Source: Rubinisphaera italica (GTDB lineage: Bacteria > Planctomycetota > Planctomycetia > Planctomycetales > Planctomycetaceae). Taken from it: a stretch of 64,000 bases of DNA. The translations under genes and the position numbers were made by a program. The notes under the pieces were generated by a model. It worked only from the letters and a program-made list of their open reading frames with translations, had not been told where the DNA came from and made no database searches. The stretch is from contig NZ_SJPG01000001.1 of assembly GCF_007859715.1 (NCBI RefSeq), positions 1,240,001 to 1,304,000 of the forward strand. Direction: 5' to 3'. Position 1 is the stretch's first letter. Each line of letters opens with the position of its first letter. Positions 40,301-48,964 of the stretch are shown in pieces.

Positions 40301-42036
40301 ATCGAAATCTCCCATTGCTCGTCTGGTATGGAGCCGAGCCACTCATCGATAAAGATGCAGCACGCGTTCTGCAGATTGTGAAATCGAGTGGTTGGAAACA
40401 ACTGACGGAATTTGTCATCCGACGAACATCGACCACCGAGCAAGGCCGGAACGCTTTAACCGATTTGCTCAAATCAGAAAAGAACATTGATTTTAGCCGA
40501 ATCATTCTTCAGGAAATGCAGACGAGTGTGAAAAGCCAGGCCGGTGCAAAGATGCCGGAATCCTGGAAAGCCGCCTCCGAAAATCTGCTTTCGCTGAACG
40601 ACAAGAACCTGCAGCTCTTAGTCAGTTCTCTGTCGATTCAATTTGGCGATGAATCCGCGTTCCCTTATTATCGAGAGGTATTGCTCGATCAGAAGCAGCC
40701 TTTGGCTTTTCGTCAAAATGCACTTCAGCTTCTCGCCCAGGCACGTGATCCGGAACTGGCACCTGCTCTCCTTAAATTATTGGAGGACAGATCTCTGCGG
40801 ATTGTAGCCATTCAAAATCTGGCTCGTTTCGAGCTTCCCGAAACTCCCGACAAACTGATTGGGATGTTTGATCAACTCACAGAAGGAGAACAGGCCGAAG
40901 TTCTCAGCACACTTGTATCCCGAAAATCATTTGCCGAGGTTTTCATCAAGGCAATGGAACAAGGGGATTTGGATGCCACCAAGGTGCCAGCTTACATTGT
41001 TCGACAAGTGATGACTCTGGACGATGAACACCTCGTGAAACGTTTGGAGAAAGTCTGGGGGAAAATCAGCACTGCCAATACCAATATCGCTGAATTAACA
41101 GCGAAATATGAAAAGCTGTTACAGCCGAAGTTAGTCGCAAGTTCGAATTTTGGCGAAGGGAGAAAACTTTACGAAACCAACTGCGGCAAGTGTCATAAAC
41201 TCTTCGGTAAAGGGGGCGATATTGGTCCCGATATTACAGGAGCCAATCGCAGCAATGTGAAATATCTGCTTGAGAACATCCTGGATCCTAACGCGATCAT
41301 TGGTCGCAATTATATCATGACGACATTTGTGACTGTTGATGGGCGTGTTGTGAACGGTTTGATCAAATCGGAGAATTCTGAAGCGGTCACGATTCAAACG
41401 ACCAATGAAGTGATCATCATTGCCCAAGATGATATCGAACTTCGGAAAGCATCTGAGAAATCACTGATGCCTGAAGGCCAGTTGCAGCCGATGCGGGATG
41501 AACAGGTACTGCAGCTCTTTCGTTATCTCATGTCCCCAACAGCGAATCCCGCGCCCGGTTCGCAGAGAACTTCCGTTCCTCCACCAGCACCCGGAGTGAC
41601 AAGAATTGAAGGGGAAGCTTTAGTTGGAAAAGCAAAGGTCACTGGTGGAAATGTTCGTAATCAGAACATGTCCGGCTTTGGACCAATGTGGTCCAATAAC
41701 GATCACCTCTGGTGGACGGGAGGGAAACCGGGGGATCGTTTAACTCTCAAAATTCCAGCACAGCCTGCAGGTGAATATGAGGTCTCGGTCTACACCACTA
41801 CTGCAGTGGACTACGGTCAAATCAAAGTGACCTGGTTAAATCAGGTGCGAGAATCAGACTTATACACGACACAAGTTTTACCCGGGGAACCGATCAACTT
41901 TGAAAAGGTCGCTATAACCAAAGAGCAACCACTTGAAATGATAATTGAAATGACCGGCAAGCACCCGCAGGCAAAAGCCGGGTATATGGTTGGAATCGAT
42001 CGTATTGAATTCAGATTAATACCGACAAAACCGTAA
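37393..42036 (+). CDS. PVC-type heme-binding CxxCH protein with FG-GAP, propeller, HEAT and cytochrome c domains
   Basis: A 1547-residue exported protein starting with GTG and a signal peptide (LIVFSITLSCLSSSAYSA). Residues 30-390 hold FG-GAP/VCBS calcium-binding repeats (GDVDGDGNIDVTSG, DFDGDGDQDVLTS, DVDGDGLMDFVSG). Residues 430-820 form the PVC-type membrane-bound dehydrogenase propeller (CFDARGRIWVIEGHTYP, FTWGPDGWLYGCHGVFT, GSSNPWGVDFNEQGDWF). HEAT-like helices follow to about 1230. The cytochrome c domain has CGKCH at 1264-1268 with IGPDITGANRSN and ENILDPNAIIGRNY. The tail from about 1420 resembles a carbohydrate-binding beta-sandwich. Such proteins are thought to oxidise sugars or their derivatives in the periplasm; no substrate is known. 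It is likely monocistronic. Confidence 0.9.
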   Translation: MLNVLRSLIVFSITLSCLSSSAYSAPNGWKSVRLHNEFYAEGAAAGDVDGDGNIDVTSGPFVYRGPEFQERFELFEPHLFSINGYSDSFFSHIVDVNTDGLNDVIILGFPGREARCYLNPGSEGLKKHWPMKILADQVGHESPAVIDLIPGGLPEIVCSRETSYGYYQAGDNPLEPWTWHAVSESGLARKPFGHGMGVGDVNNDGRLDIIETDKYWEQPSDLSEKWTMHQWAVKKYGSGGAQMFVHDFDGDGDQDVLTSQNAHRYGLCWFERQSADRLTRHDIMGEFSVENPYGVAFSQPHAVAMADVDGDGLMDFVSGKRWKAHNGHDPGSNQPAVLYWFRCQKTDEGIEFVPHLIDDASGVGVDVTVADLNADGLLDVVSANKGGLVLHFQSTVVEPVLPELWQFDRPSMEDYVNGFSPQEAAEKMLVPQGFHVDLIAAEPDLVQPIAMCFDARGRIWVIEGHTYPQKAPEGEGKDRILILEDADADGSFESTKVFAEGINLASGLEIGFGGVWVGAAPDLLFYPDQDQDDIPDSEPIVLLDGWGYQDTHETLNSFTWGPDGWLYGCHGVFTHSNVGKPGAPEDQRTQINAGVWRYHPTRHEFEVFAHGSSNPWGVDFNEQGDWFITACVIPHLYHISQGGRYFRQAGNHFNPYTYSDITTIADHLHYGDGTFNSANSNGGVDRQLVKNTQSSTSDVGGGHAHCGLTIYQAAEFPKQYDGELFFHNLHGHRIVREHVEREGSGYIGRHRPDFALSQDHQQIGVSIMQGPDGALYTSDWHDPQTCHNRTPEIWNRTDGRLFRIRYGNIIAQRFNLWEKSDSELVELLKDENAYYARQAQRILQERAAENRLDRPQVNKLLKGLLATEKAQKVRLRSLWTAWSCNLLGQPELKELLRGPDPYVRAWTIQFLGESSTAVDDDVLVQLEQMSKSDTNVTVRRYLASVLQRLPEEQRWGILQGLISSQQDLTDRNLPLLVWYGAEPLIDKDAARVLQIVKSSGWKQLTEFVIRRTSTTEQGRNALTDLLKSEKNIDFSRIILQEMQTSVKSQAGAKMPESWKAASENLLSLNDKNLQLLVSSLSIQFGDESAFPYYREVLLDQKQPLAFRQNALQLLAQARDPELAPALLKLLEDRSLRIVAIQNLARFELPETPDKLIGMFDQLTEGEQAEVLSTLVSRKSFAEVFIKAMEQGDLDATKVPAYIVRQVMTLDDEHLVKRLEKVWGKISTANTNIAELTAKYEKLLQPKLVASSNFGEGRKLYETNCGKCHKLFGKGGDIGPDITGANRSNVKYLLENILDPNAIIGRNYIMTTFVTVDGRVVNGLIKSENSEAVTIQTTNEVIIIAQDDIELRKASEKSLMPEGQLQPMRDEQVLQLFRYLMSPTANPAPGSQRTSVPPPAPGVTRIEGEALVGKAKVTGGNVRNQNMSGFGPMWSNNDHLWWTGGKPGDRLTLKIPAQPAGEYEVSVYTTTAVDYGQIKVTWLNQVRESDLYTTQVLPGEPINFEKVAITKEQPLEMIIEMTGKHPQAKAGYMVGIDRIEFRLIPTKP

Positions 42037-42082
42037 GTCAGACTCTGCCTGACGAATTTGGCGATTATGTTGTTTTGAACCT

Positions 42083-42131
42083 CGGATGGACAGGGATAAA
42101 CACAGATAAAAAGATCCGTGTCTATCCGTGA
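42083..42131. repeat. Palindromic dispersed-type element between convergent genes
   Basis: GGATAAACACAGAT (42094-42107), six bases, then ATCCGTGTCTATCC (42114-42127) form a 14-position stem with 12 matches. The TCCGTG.CTATCCGTG wording recalls a short palindromic repeat common in intergenic DNA of many bacteria. It lies between the convergent stop codons of the heme protein and a sulfatase and could act as a weak terminator. No second copy was found in the window. Confidence 0.5.
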
Positions 42132-42162
42132 TTCTTATTGTGGTAAAACATTAAAAAGAGAA

Positions 42163-43557
42163 TTACTCAGTGATTGGTTTTTCTGTCAGTGTTTTTGGAT
42201 TTTTTACGAAGCCTGGTTCGCGTGTGTTTTTGCCGAGATGTTTTCCATCACCGAGATCGTTGCGACAAAATTCGATCAGTTCCGTCAGCTTGTAAACGAC
42301 CTCTGGGTTTTCATCATAAACACTGCGGGTTTCTCCAATGTCATTGCTGAGGTTGTAGAGTTCAGGCTGATAGTTCTGGCCAGCATTTGCCTTGGAGGGA
42401 CGGACATGCAGTTTCCAGTTTTCGTGTCGGACGGCACACAGATCTGACTTGTAATAGTAATACATCGTATCGCGGGGCGAGCTGATTTCGAGAGGATTGG
42501 CAAGCATCTGGCTCAGGTCCAAACCATCAATGATCCGATTTTCCGGAAGTTTCTGACCGACAATACTGGCGAGCGTTGGCAGAATATCGAGCGTGCTGAC
42601 GATCTCTCGTGAAACTGTTCCAGCAGGTATCGTTGCGGGCCATTTCATGATGCAGGGGACACGCATCCCTCCTTCCCATGTCGAGCCCTTGTAGCCCCTG
42701 AGAGGGCCATTGCTTCCGCCCCAACGCTGGGCGGCTCCGTTATCGGAAGTGAAGATGACGAGTGTATTCTTTTCGAGTTCGAGTCGCTTGAGAGCTTCTG
42801 ATAATTCGCCGACGGACCAGTCAATTTCCTCAACGGCATCTCCGTAATCCCCGTTCTTACTTTTGCCTTTAAAGGCTTGAGAAGCATACAGAGGAACGTG
42901 CGGGAACGTATGGGGCCAATAGAGAAAAAATGCATCTGATTGATGATTCTCCAGAAAGGAAATCGCTTCTTCGGTATAACGCTTGGTCAACTGACTTTGG
43001 TCCGGCTCCTGTTCGATGACCGATTCATCACGCATTAAGGGTAGGGGAGGGTAGTTGCGTTTGGGAATCCAGTAGCCCATATCGTTGGAAAAAGGAATGC
43101 CGAAGTAAGAATCGAATCCTTGCCGTGTCGGTAGAAATTCAGGCTGATCCCCCAGATGCCATTTGCCAACAATCTTTGTCGCATAACCGGCTTGCTTAAG
43201 GACTTCGGCAATTGTCGTTTCTTGCGGATTTAACCCTTGATGGTTCCCAGGAAATAAAACCCAGCCTCCTTTTTCGTTCTGATGCATTCCGATTCTTTTG
43301 GGATAGCAGCCAGTCATCAGAGAGGATCGTGACGGAGTGCAGACTCCCGACGTGACGTAAAAATTTGTTAAGGTCAATCCTTCGGAAGAGAGTTGATCGA
43401 TGTTTGGTGTTCGATGTTTATCGCTTCCGAAGCAACCGATGTCTCCGTAGCCCAAATCATCACAATAGATGATGATCACATTCGGTTTTCGAGCAGCATC
43501 GGCTGTCATGCAGGTAGAAATCAGTAGTGCCAATACGGCGAATATTTTAACAACCAT
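42163..43557 (-). CDS. Secreted arylsulfatase-type sulfatase
   Basis: A 464-residue sulfatase with a signal peptide (KIFAVLALLISTCMTADA). The metal-binding start is NVIIIYCDDLGYGDIGCFGS. The formylglycine motif is CTPSRSSLMTGCYP with Cys73, and further active-site segments are IVGKWHLGDQ (Lys and His), WPHTFPHVPL and VIFTSDNGAAQRWGGSNGPL with the Asp-Asn metal ligands. These fit arylsulfatase A-like enzymes acting on sulfated glycans. ATG 43555-43557 was chosen because GAGGA lies seven bases upstream; a GTG six codons earlier is weaker. It is convergent with the heme protein gene and follows the prenyltransferase-like gene by about 100 bases on the same strand. Confidence 0.92.
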   Translation of the reverse strand: MVVKIFAVLALLISTCMTADAARKPNVIIIYCDDLGYGDIGCFGSDKHRTPNIDQLSSEGLTLTNFYVTSGVCTPSRSSLMTGCYPKRIGMHQNEKGGWVLFPGNHQGLNPQETTIAEVLKQAGYATKIVGKWHLGDQPEFLPTRQGFDSYFGIPFSNDMGYWIPKRNYPPLPLMRDESVIEQEPDQSQLTKRYTEEAISFLENHQSDAFFLYWPHTFPHVPLYASQAFKGKSKNGDYGDAVEEIDWSVGELSEALKRLELEKNTLVIFTSDNGAAQRWGGSNGPLRGYKGSTWEGGMRVPCIMKWPATIPAGTVSREIVSTLDILPTLASIVGQKLPENRIIDGLDLSQMLANPLEISSPRDTMYYYYKSDLCAVRHENWKLHVRPSKANAGQNYQPELYNLSNDIGETRSVYDENPEVVYKLTELIEFCRNDLGDGKHLGKNTREPGFVKNPKTLTEKPITE

Positions 43558-43661
43558 ACTGTTATCCTCAGTCACTCAACAAAATACACATTGTGTCTGG
43601 ATCATGAGACGGTTTTTAAAGAGATCCAAAACTAAATGATCGTTTGTCTGTTCGTATTCAG

Positions 43662-45389
43662 TTAGTTTTTGCGTTGAAATTTGATTTGAGCAGGGTCTTC
43701 AAAATCGTCCCGTTGCTCATAAGGTCGCTGTTCCAGATACCATTTTTTCCAGGATTTATGAATTTCGGTTTGCCATTTTTCTATGATTGGCTTCATGTCA
43801 ATTTGTAAATCGATATCGGCGTATTTCGCCGTCGGATCGAGTTCGTGGCCCAGGCCATTTGGTAACCTCGCGATCCAGCACAACGCTAGCCGCGCCTCAA
43901 TCGCGACGGTCAAATCGGGATCTTTCAATAATTCAATCAGCAGGTCGGCCTGCTCAATCTGATCGCTTTTCCCCAAAGCCCACGCGGCGACTTGTCGAAC
44001 TTGAGGGGATTTGTTGACTGACAACTGCTTGAGGAGACTGATATTTCCAATCAAGGCGTCACGATCCGATAAATCGATTTTCAACTTTGGTTGTTTTTCT
44101 TCTGGAATCGCAGGGAGTTCAATCGTGGAGAGTCCGGCCATCAGTTGATTGAACTCTCCACGATTGGAAGCTTCGGTTTTGAGTTGACCATCTTTAAATT
44201 CCACCTTGGTGAGATCGTCAGGCAGTCCACGACCACCTGCCAGGGTTCCCGCTCCAATTTCAGGGGCCTGTGTTCGTTTTGGGATCAGCTTTTTCGTGGC
44301 TCGCATTAAAAACAGTAAGCTGAAACAGGTGCTGCAGGGAGCATTCGGTTGGTAACTGGGGATTTCAATCCAGAAGCCACTCGGGCTCTGTTGTTTGATC
44401 AGGATATCCGCACCATCAGAATACCAGTTTTGATTTTGAATGGTCTCCCATCCATTCAGCGTTGCTGCCCGTTCGAGTGTGTAATAGTAATAATAAAAGG
44501 TATTTTCTGACTCTTTTGGGGGGGCCAGGTAATAATTTTTTTCGATCCATTGATAGGAAAGTTTGACCGCATTGTCGATTTGTGGACGAATGGCTTTGGG
44601 GGTTCCTCGAACTTGTCTTGGAGAGTCTTTATTGGACGCAGGGGAGAGTCGCTCTAAAAAATTGAGAGAGTTTTTTGAATTGGGATCACTGTCAGGGGCA
44701 CCTGGGCGTTGAAATAGAATCGTGCGAATCACGGCCAACGATCCCGAACCGGCGAGTGTCATCGTTCCACGAATTTCACTCGGGTTTGGTTGAAGATTTT
44801 TTGGGTGATAAGAAAACCCCCCGTTTTGAGCTTGAGTTTTTGTGTGCCATGCGGCTGCCCGCTCAAACACATCGTTCGGAATGAAGACTCCCGCACGATC
44901 GGCAGCCCACAGCCCCAGCAGGGCATATTGCGTGATGCTGGTATCGCCACTGTTAATACCTCGGTCTGGGTAGAACCATCCACCATGATCTTCTTGCCCG
45001 TCCATGATGTACTGAGCAATCATTTCAATTTCACTGATATAGAATTCAGGATCAGCTGCCTGCAGGGCCATAATGTCAATCGTCGCTTCGTAATATTGAT
45101 GTTGCGTCGGCTGATACTGATTTTCACTTTGACGACACTTGTCGGTGATGATTTTGAGACCTCGACTCACCTCAGGAGACTCAGCCGATTCTCCCGAAGC
45201 AAGTAACGTATAAGTAACCAGTCCGGTTATAAATCTATTGTTGAACGGAAACGTTTTAAGCGCAGAAACTCCCTTCTGGATTGCATCGGCAATTTCTTTT
45301 TCTTCAGCAGCCTGAATTGTCTGGACTTGACCAGGTACATAAGCCGATAAGCTCAGGCCGAGTAGGAATAAGAATTTCCTGAGTCTCAT
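43662..45389 (-). CDS. Prenyltransferase/squalene-cyclase-like repeat protein with HEAT-like C-terminus
   Basis: A 575-residue exported protein. A signal segment (FLFLLGLSLSAYVPGQVQ) is followed by alpha/alpha-barrel repeats of the prenyltransferase and squalene oxidase type at about 35-380: ALKTFPFNNRFITGLVTYTLL, GGWFYPDRGINSGDTSITQYALLGLWAA, NGGFSYHP, PSGFWIE. Residues 480-560 look like HEAT repeats (SPQVRQVAAWALGKSDQ, DLTVAIEARLALCWIA). Planctomycetes encode several such proteins of unknown role; no terpene cyclase DxDD motif was seen, so catalysis is doubtful. The ATG at 45387-45389 begins at the signal peptide; an upstream open frame overlaps the preceding sulfatase gene and is unlikely. 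It lies between two sulfatase genes on the same strand. Confidence 0.78.
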   Translation of the reverse strand: MRLRKFLFLLGLSLSAYVPGQVQTIQAAEEKEIADAIQKGVSALKTFPFNNRFITGLVTYTLLASGESAESPEVSRGLKIITDKCRQSENQYQPTQHQYYEATIDIMALQAADPEFYISEIEMIAQYIMDGQEDHGGWFYPDRGINSGDTSITQYALLGLWAADRAGVFIPNDVFERAAAWHTKTQAQNGGFSYHPKNLQPNPSEIRGTMTLAGSGSLAVIRTILFQRPGAPDSDPNSKNSLNFLERLSPASNKDSPRQVRGTPKAIRPQIDNAVKLSYQWIEKNYYLAPPKESENTFYYYYYTLERAATLNGWETIQNQNWYSDGADILIKQQSPSGFWIEIPSYQPNAPCSTCFSLLFLMRATKKLIPKRTQAPEIGAGTLAGGRGLPDDLTKVEFKDGQLKTEASNRGEFNQLMAGLSTIELPAIPEEKQPKLKIDLSDRDALIGNISLLKQLSVNKSPQVRQVAAWALGKSDQIEQADLLIELLKDPDLTVAIEARLALCWIARLPNGLGHELDPTAKYADIDLQIDMKPIIEKWQTEIHKSWKKWYLEQRPYEQRDDFEDPAQIKFQRKN

Positions 45390-45417
45390 GAAATCAATCC
45401 AAAATGAGTCGAAGTGA

Positions 45418-47025
45418 TTACTCTGGCGCCGGGAACTTACGGATGGAACTGTATCGCTTGTAGGTTTCATAAATCTCTCCCCCATCCAGTACACGAGGAT
45501 CACCAGTTTCCTTGAGATAGGTATTCAGCTTAACGATCAAATCCCGTTCGATCGATTGAAATTCCTGCTGACCTGACAGATTCTTCATACAAGCAGGATC
45601 GGTTTTAATATTGAACAGTTCATATTCGGGACGTTTATCAACAGCAGCGTGAAAATAAGGAGCGATTGCCGGATTGTCCCGGTTTTCGATGAGATAGGTC
45701 AACGAAGGGCAGGCGTCGATGTCGTGATAGCCACCATGTGCAGGCCCGAGTTTGTCATCAGAATCATATTTTTGTGGAGCTCCCGCCGGCCAGCGTTCTG
45801 GTCGAAAATTGTGGATCAGTAAATAATTGTCTGTGCGAAGCGCACGTTGTGGATAGGTCCAATTATTATAACGCGAAGATGAGTGTCTTTCGCGTGCCGA
45901 ATAGACTGCGGTTCTCAACGGATCACAAATTCCCGACTGATCGCTCATGAGAAGATCTCGAAAACTTCTGCCGGAGAGTCCAGGTTGATCGGCTGGGTAA
46001 GTGACTTGAGCAAGATCCAGAATCGTTGCAGTAATATCGACAAAGCCAATCAGGTCATCGATTTGCCGCCCACCAGGCATCTGCTTCGGCCAGCAAATGG
46101 CCAGGGGCATGTGGATCCCATATTCATAACAATTGGCCTTGGCGCGAGGAAAAGGCATACCATTATCGGATGTGACGATCACAACTGTATTTTCCAGTTC
46201 GCCTTTTTCTTCCAGTGTTTTCAGCATTTTGGCGAGGTGCTGATCGAACCATTCGATTTCTGCATAGTAATCAAGAATATCAGATCGGATTTCTGGTTCA
46301 TCGGGCAAAAAGCCGGGGACATCGACCAGTGAGGGATCTGCTCCATTCTTTTCTCCTAATCCTTTTTTATAAGAACGGTGCGGTTCATGGCCTCCATACC
46401 AGAAGAGGAATGGCTGATTTTCCTGGCGATCTTCCAGAAAATCAACAAAGTTCGCTGCATAGTCTGTTTTGCTAATTCCAGCTGGTGTGTTCTTGAGTTT
46501 GTGTTTTGAGTAACTGGGACCAGCGGGATTTTGGGTTCTCCCAGAGATCTTATAATTACCCGGACCCCAACCTTTACCGGTGTAGCCAGTGTGGTAGCCC
46601 GAATCAGCTAAGAGGCTTGGAAATACTGGATACTTGAGTGGAAATGAACTGGCATGTGTTCCCGCTTCCTCAATTTGCCAGGTATGACGACCCGTCAACA
46701 GAGCCGCTCGACAGGGACTGCAGCCTGGAGATGCTGCAAAAGCATTCGTAAATAATGCTCCAGCTTGGGCGACATGATCGAAGGCCGGAGTTTCAATAGC
46801 AGGACTTCCAGAAGCTGAAGTATGAATCCAAGACTGGTCATCACTGATGGCCAGCAGAATATTAGGCCGATTCTCAGCAGCAAATGATTGTGTCCCAATA
46901 TTTACCAGGGAGAATATCAGGAAAAAAAATGAGTAGTTTGGGCATTTAATTTTGGAAAATTTTCTCCTTAATAAAAAATATATAGAAAATTTTATGCCAT
47001 TGCTCAGGAAAGTCTTTGATTTCAT
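45418..47025 (-). CDS. Secreted sulfatase with CSPCR formylglycine motif
   Basis: A 535-residue sulfatase of the heparan N-sulfatase-like group. A long basic start and hydrophobic helix (SFFFLIFSLVNIGTQSFAA) form the export signal. The catalytic core begins RPNILLAISDDQSW. The formylglycine site is SPGCSPCRAALLTGR with Cys102; the usual serine two positions after proline is a second cysteine (Cys105), an uncommon variant. Other active-site blocks are FWYGGHEPHRSYKKG and VVIVTSDNGMPFPRAKAN. The ATG at 47023-47025 has GAGG eight bases upstream; a longer frame adds 44 codons without family sequence. It is first in a minus-strand run of three secreted proteins (this sulfatase, the prenyltransferase-like protein, another sulfatase). 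Confidence 0.9.
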   Translation of the reverse strand: MKSKTFLSNGIKFSIYFLLRRKFSKIKCPNYSFFFLIFSLVNIGTQSFAAENRPNILLAISDDQSWIHTSASGSPAIETPAFDHVAQAGALFTNAFAASPGCSPCRAALLTGRHTWQIEEAGTHASSFPLKYPVFPSLLADSGYHTGYTGKGWGPGNYKISGRTQNPAGPSYSKHKLKNTPAGISKTDYAANFVDFLEDRQENQPFLFWYGGHEPHRSYKKGLGEKNGADPSLVDVPGFLPDEPEIRSDILDYYAEIEWFDQHLAKMLKTLEEKGELENTVVIVTSDNGMPFPRAKANCYEYGIHMPLAICWPKQMPGGRQIDDLIGFVDITATILDLAQVTYPADQPGLSGRSFRDLLMSDQSGICDPLRTAVYSARERHSSSRYNNWTYPQRALRTDNYLLIHNFRPERWPAGAPQKYDSDDKLGPAHGGYHDIDACPSLTYLIENRDNPAIAPYFHAAVDKRPEYELFNIKTDPACMKNLSGQQEFQSIERDLIVKLNTYLKETGDPRVLDGGEIYETYKRYSSIRKFPAPE

Positions 47026-47357
47026 GGGATTTACCTCGTGAGAGTGCGGAGATTTTCGTCTCTGAACCAAGTGTCTTTGATAAATATTTGATGTAGATTC
47101 CAAGACGTTCTTCAGAAGAAGGGGATTCCAATAATGTTGTAAATTTATAAATAACATAAAGTTATGACTAATTCATGAGGTTCGTGATCGCGATATGTCG
47201 TTTTTTACGGAATGCGCATGGACAGTAGTCTGTGCGCTTGCAATCGCATTGAAGGTTGTTGATCATACAATTCAGCTGTGGTATCGCCAATCAACCAAGC
47301 GACGGGTTGAGTCAGCAAGGCAATTGCTGACAGGCATAACAGGATTGCATTTAGAAA
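47026..47357. other. Divergent intergenic region, no gene found
   Basis: The 332 bases between the sulfatase (minus) and the DksA-like gene (plus) are AT-rich near the sulfatase start. A 76-codon frame at 47195-47425 overlaps the DksA-like gene in another frame and has no recognisable features. No hairpin or RNA gene stood out. Confidence 0.45.
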
Positions 47358-47723
47358 GTGACAACAGTGACACGTACAGACCGCCTGCAGAAGCTGAAAG
47401 TCAATTTACTATCCCGAAGAGATGAATTGAGACGTCGCTCCGGGAGATCTTATGATTCCAAATCGAGCAACGACTCGGCTATTGGAGATGCAGCTGATAT
47501 TGCTCAATATAATGAAATGAGTGATCTCAACAGTCATTTGATCTCCATGGAAGCCGACGAGCTTTCCGAGATTGAGAACGCTCTCAAGAAATTCCATAAT
47601 GACAGTTATGGGATTTGCGAAGTGACCGGGAAGCCCATTCCGATTGCCCGCCTCGAAGCCATGCCTTTGACGCGCTATTCCGTTGAAGCTCAAAGGGAAT
47701 CAGAACGTCAAGCGATGGTTTAG
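47358..47723 (+). CDS. DksA/TraR-type transcription factor with degenerate zinc site
   Basis: A 121-residue protein. Residues 8-75 form a helical coiled-coil region (RLQKLKVNLLSRRDELRRR, EADELSEIENALKKF). Residues 82-115 match the DksA/TraR zinc-finger region, SYGICEVTGKPIPIARLEAMPLTRYSVEAQ. DksA family members bind RNA polymerase through the secondary channel and adjust initiation. Only the first of four zinc cysteines remains (Cys87); the others are Thr90, Ser108 and Ala111, with spacing kept at x2-x17-x2. So it probably folds without zinc. The start is a GTG with a weak upstream site; a second GTG three codons later is possible. It stands alone. Confidence 0.82.
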   Translation: MTTVTRTDRLQKLKVNLLSRRDELRRRSGRSYDSKSSNDSAIGDAADIAQYNEMSDLNSHLISMEADELSEIENALKKFHNDSYGICEVTGKPIPIARLEAMPLTRYSVEAQRESERQAMV

Positions 47724-48070
47724 AGGAATTACTGTTATTTGTCGTCGAAAGAGTTATGTTCAGTCTGCAAAGGCAGTATTTGCTCTGGTCTACTCTGACA
47801 AATAATACTGAAGAATGACTCATAATTGAGAATGTCTTTTTGTGAAATCAAAAGGTCACGTGAGTGCTTGTCAATTCAGGCATTCAGGTGGCCTTTTTGT
47901 ATTTCTTTCGTTGTTCTGGTTGAATTCAGCTCTCGTTGACAAAATTCTCTTTTCCTCATAAAAGTTTCATACCTCAGATCACCTCCGTTCCCGTAGCGAA
48001 AAACTCTCTGAACTCCACTCACGGACATTCGTCTATCTTATTTTCATTTTTGTGATTGCCTCAACTTTTT
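47724..48070. other. Intergenic region, no gene found
   Basis: This 347-base gap separates two plus-strand genes. It is AT-rich, with scattered T-runs but no strong stem-loop, RNA gene or repeat that I could support. Confidence 0.4.
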
Positions 48071-48964
48071 ATGACTGCTTCTGCAAGTCATCTCGATCTG
48101 TACAGCCCGTCTTCATCGAAGAATGCAGTTTTGCTGCGAATTCGCTGGTGCCTGGTCTTGGGGATCGTGTGTGCTGCCGCCTTTGCGGGTTGTCAAATTA
48201 CTGATTTTGAAGGGACTTCCCAGCAGGGGAAATCCTTGCTGAATCCGATCACTCCGGGAATGGAAACGGTTCAGCTCGACATTGTGTATGTGGAGCGAGA
48301 TGCCGAAGATCCTTTGCTGTCCAAGTTTGTCTGGGAAGAAATCGACCAGGTTGGCACTGTCGATTTAGAAACTCGGTCTCGTTTGCGTGATCAGGGATTT
48401 CGGGTTGGGCTTGTTGGATTAACTCCACCCCGGACATTGCAGCGTCTCCTCGGACTCAAAAACGAAATTACGGATTCTGCCGGTACGTCACGTCATACCG
48501 ATTTGATAGGGCGTCAAACATTTCTGCCTTCTGGTGGAACCACGTCGATTCAGACCAGCATGCCTGTTCCAGAAATGAAAGTCTTGTTGACTGGTTCAAA
48601 AGAACCCATTGTTTTGTCAGATGCACACGGGGTGTTGCATACTGAAGTTGAGCGGCTGCAGGATGGATGGATCAAGTTGCATCTGACTCCAGAAATCCAT
48701 TATGGCTCATCGCAGTTACGACCCGTTGCCAGTGGGAATCAATTTCAATATCAGGGTGGGCAGCAGATTGAACAATTACGTGACTTATCTTTTACTGTGA
48801 CGATGAATGTCGGTGAGATGCTGATCCTTTCGGCTGATGAAAACGCAGAGGATCAAATTGCCGGGAAATTTTTTATCAATCAAAACGGTCAGCGAGATCG
48901 TCGGTACATGGTCGCGATTCGCCTGACAGACATGAAAAAGATACAGCCGCTCTATGAAAATTAA
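48071..48964 (+). CDS. Hypothetical lipoprotein, 297 aa
   Basis: No named family was recognised. After a polar start the protein has a hydrophobic segment and a good lipobox (LVLGIVCAAAFAGC), so it is probably a lipoprotein. The mature part begins QITDFEGTSQQGKS and has a region VQLDIVYVERDAEDPLLSKFVWEEIDQVG, then a domain of beta character (IKLHLTPEIHYGSSQLRPV, DLSFTVTMNVGEMLILSADE) that faintly resembles the secretin-type beta domains of planctomycete proteins. The ATG at 48071 is used; an in-frame TTG five codons earlier lacks support. It precedes the primary-type sigma gene by 390 bases. Confidence 0.65.
   Translation: MTASASHLDLYSPSSSKNAVLLRIRWCLVLGIVCAAAFAGCQITDFEGTSQQGKSLLNPITPGMETVQLDIVYVERDAEDPLLSKFVWEEIDQVGTVDLETRSRLRDQGFRVGLVGLTPPRTLQRLLGLKNEITDSAGTSRHTDLIGRQTFLPSGGTTSIQTSMPVPEMKVLLTGSKEPIVLSDAHGVLHTEVERLQDGWIKLHLTPEIHYGSSQLRPVASGNQFQYQGGQQIEQLRDLSFTVTMNVGEMLILSADENAEDQIAGKFFINQNGQRDRRYMVAIRLTDMKKIQPLYEN

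Noticed and set aside
47195..47425. 76-codon plus-strand frame
   Set aside because: It overlaps the DksA-like gene in another frame and has no recognisable feature.
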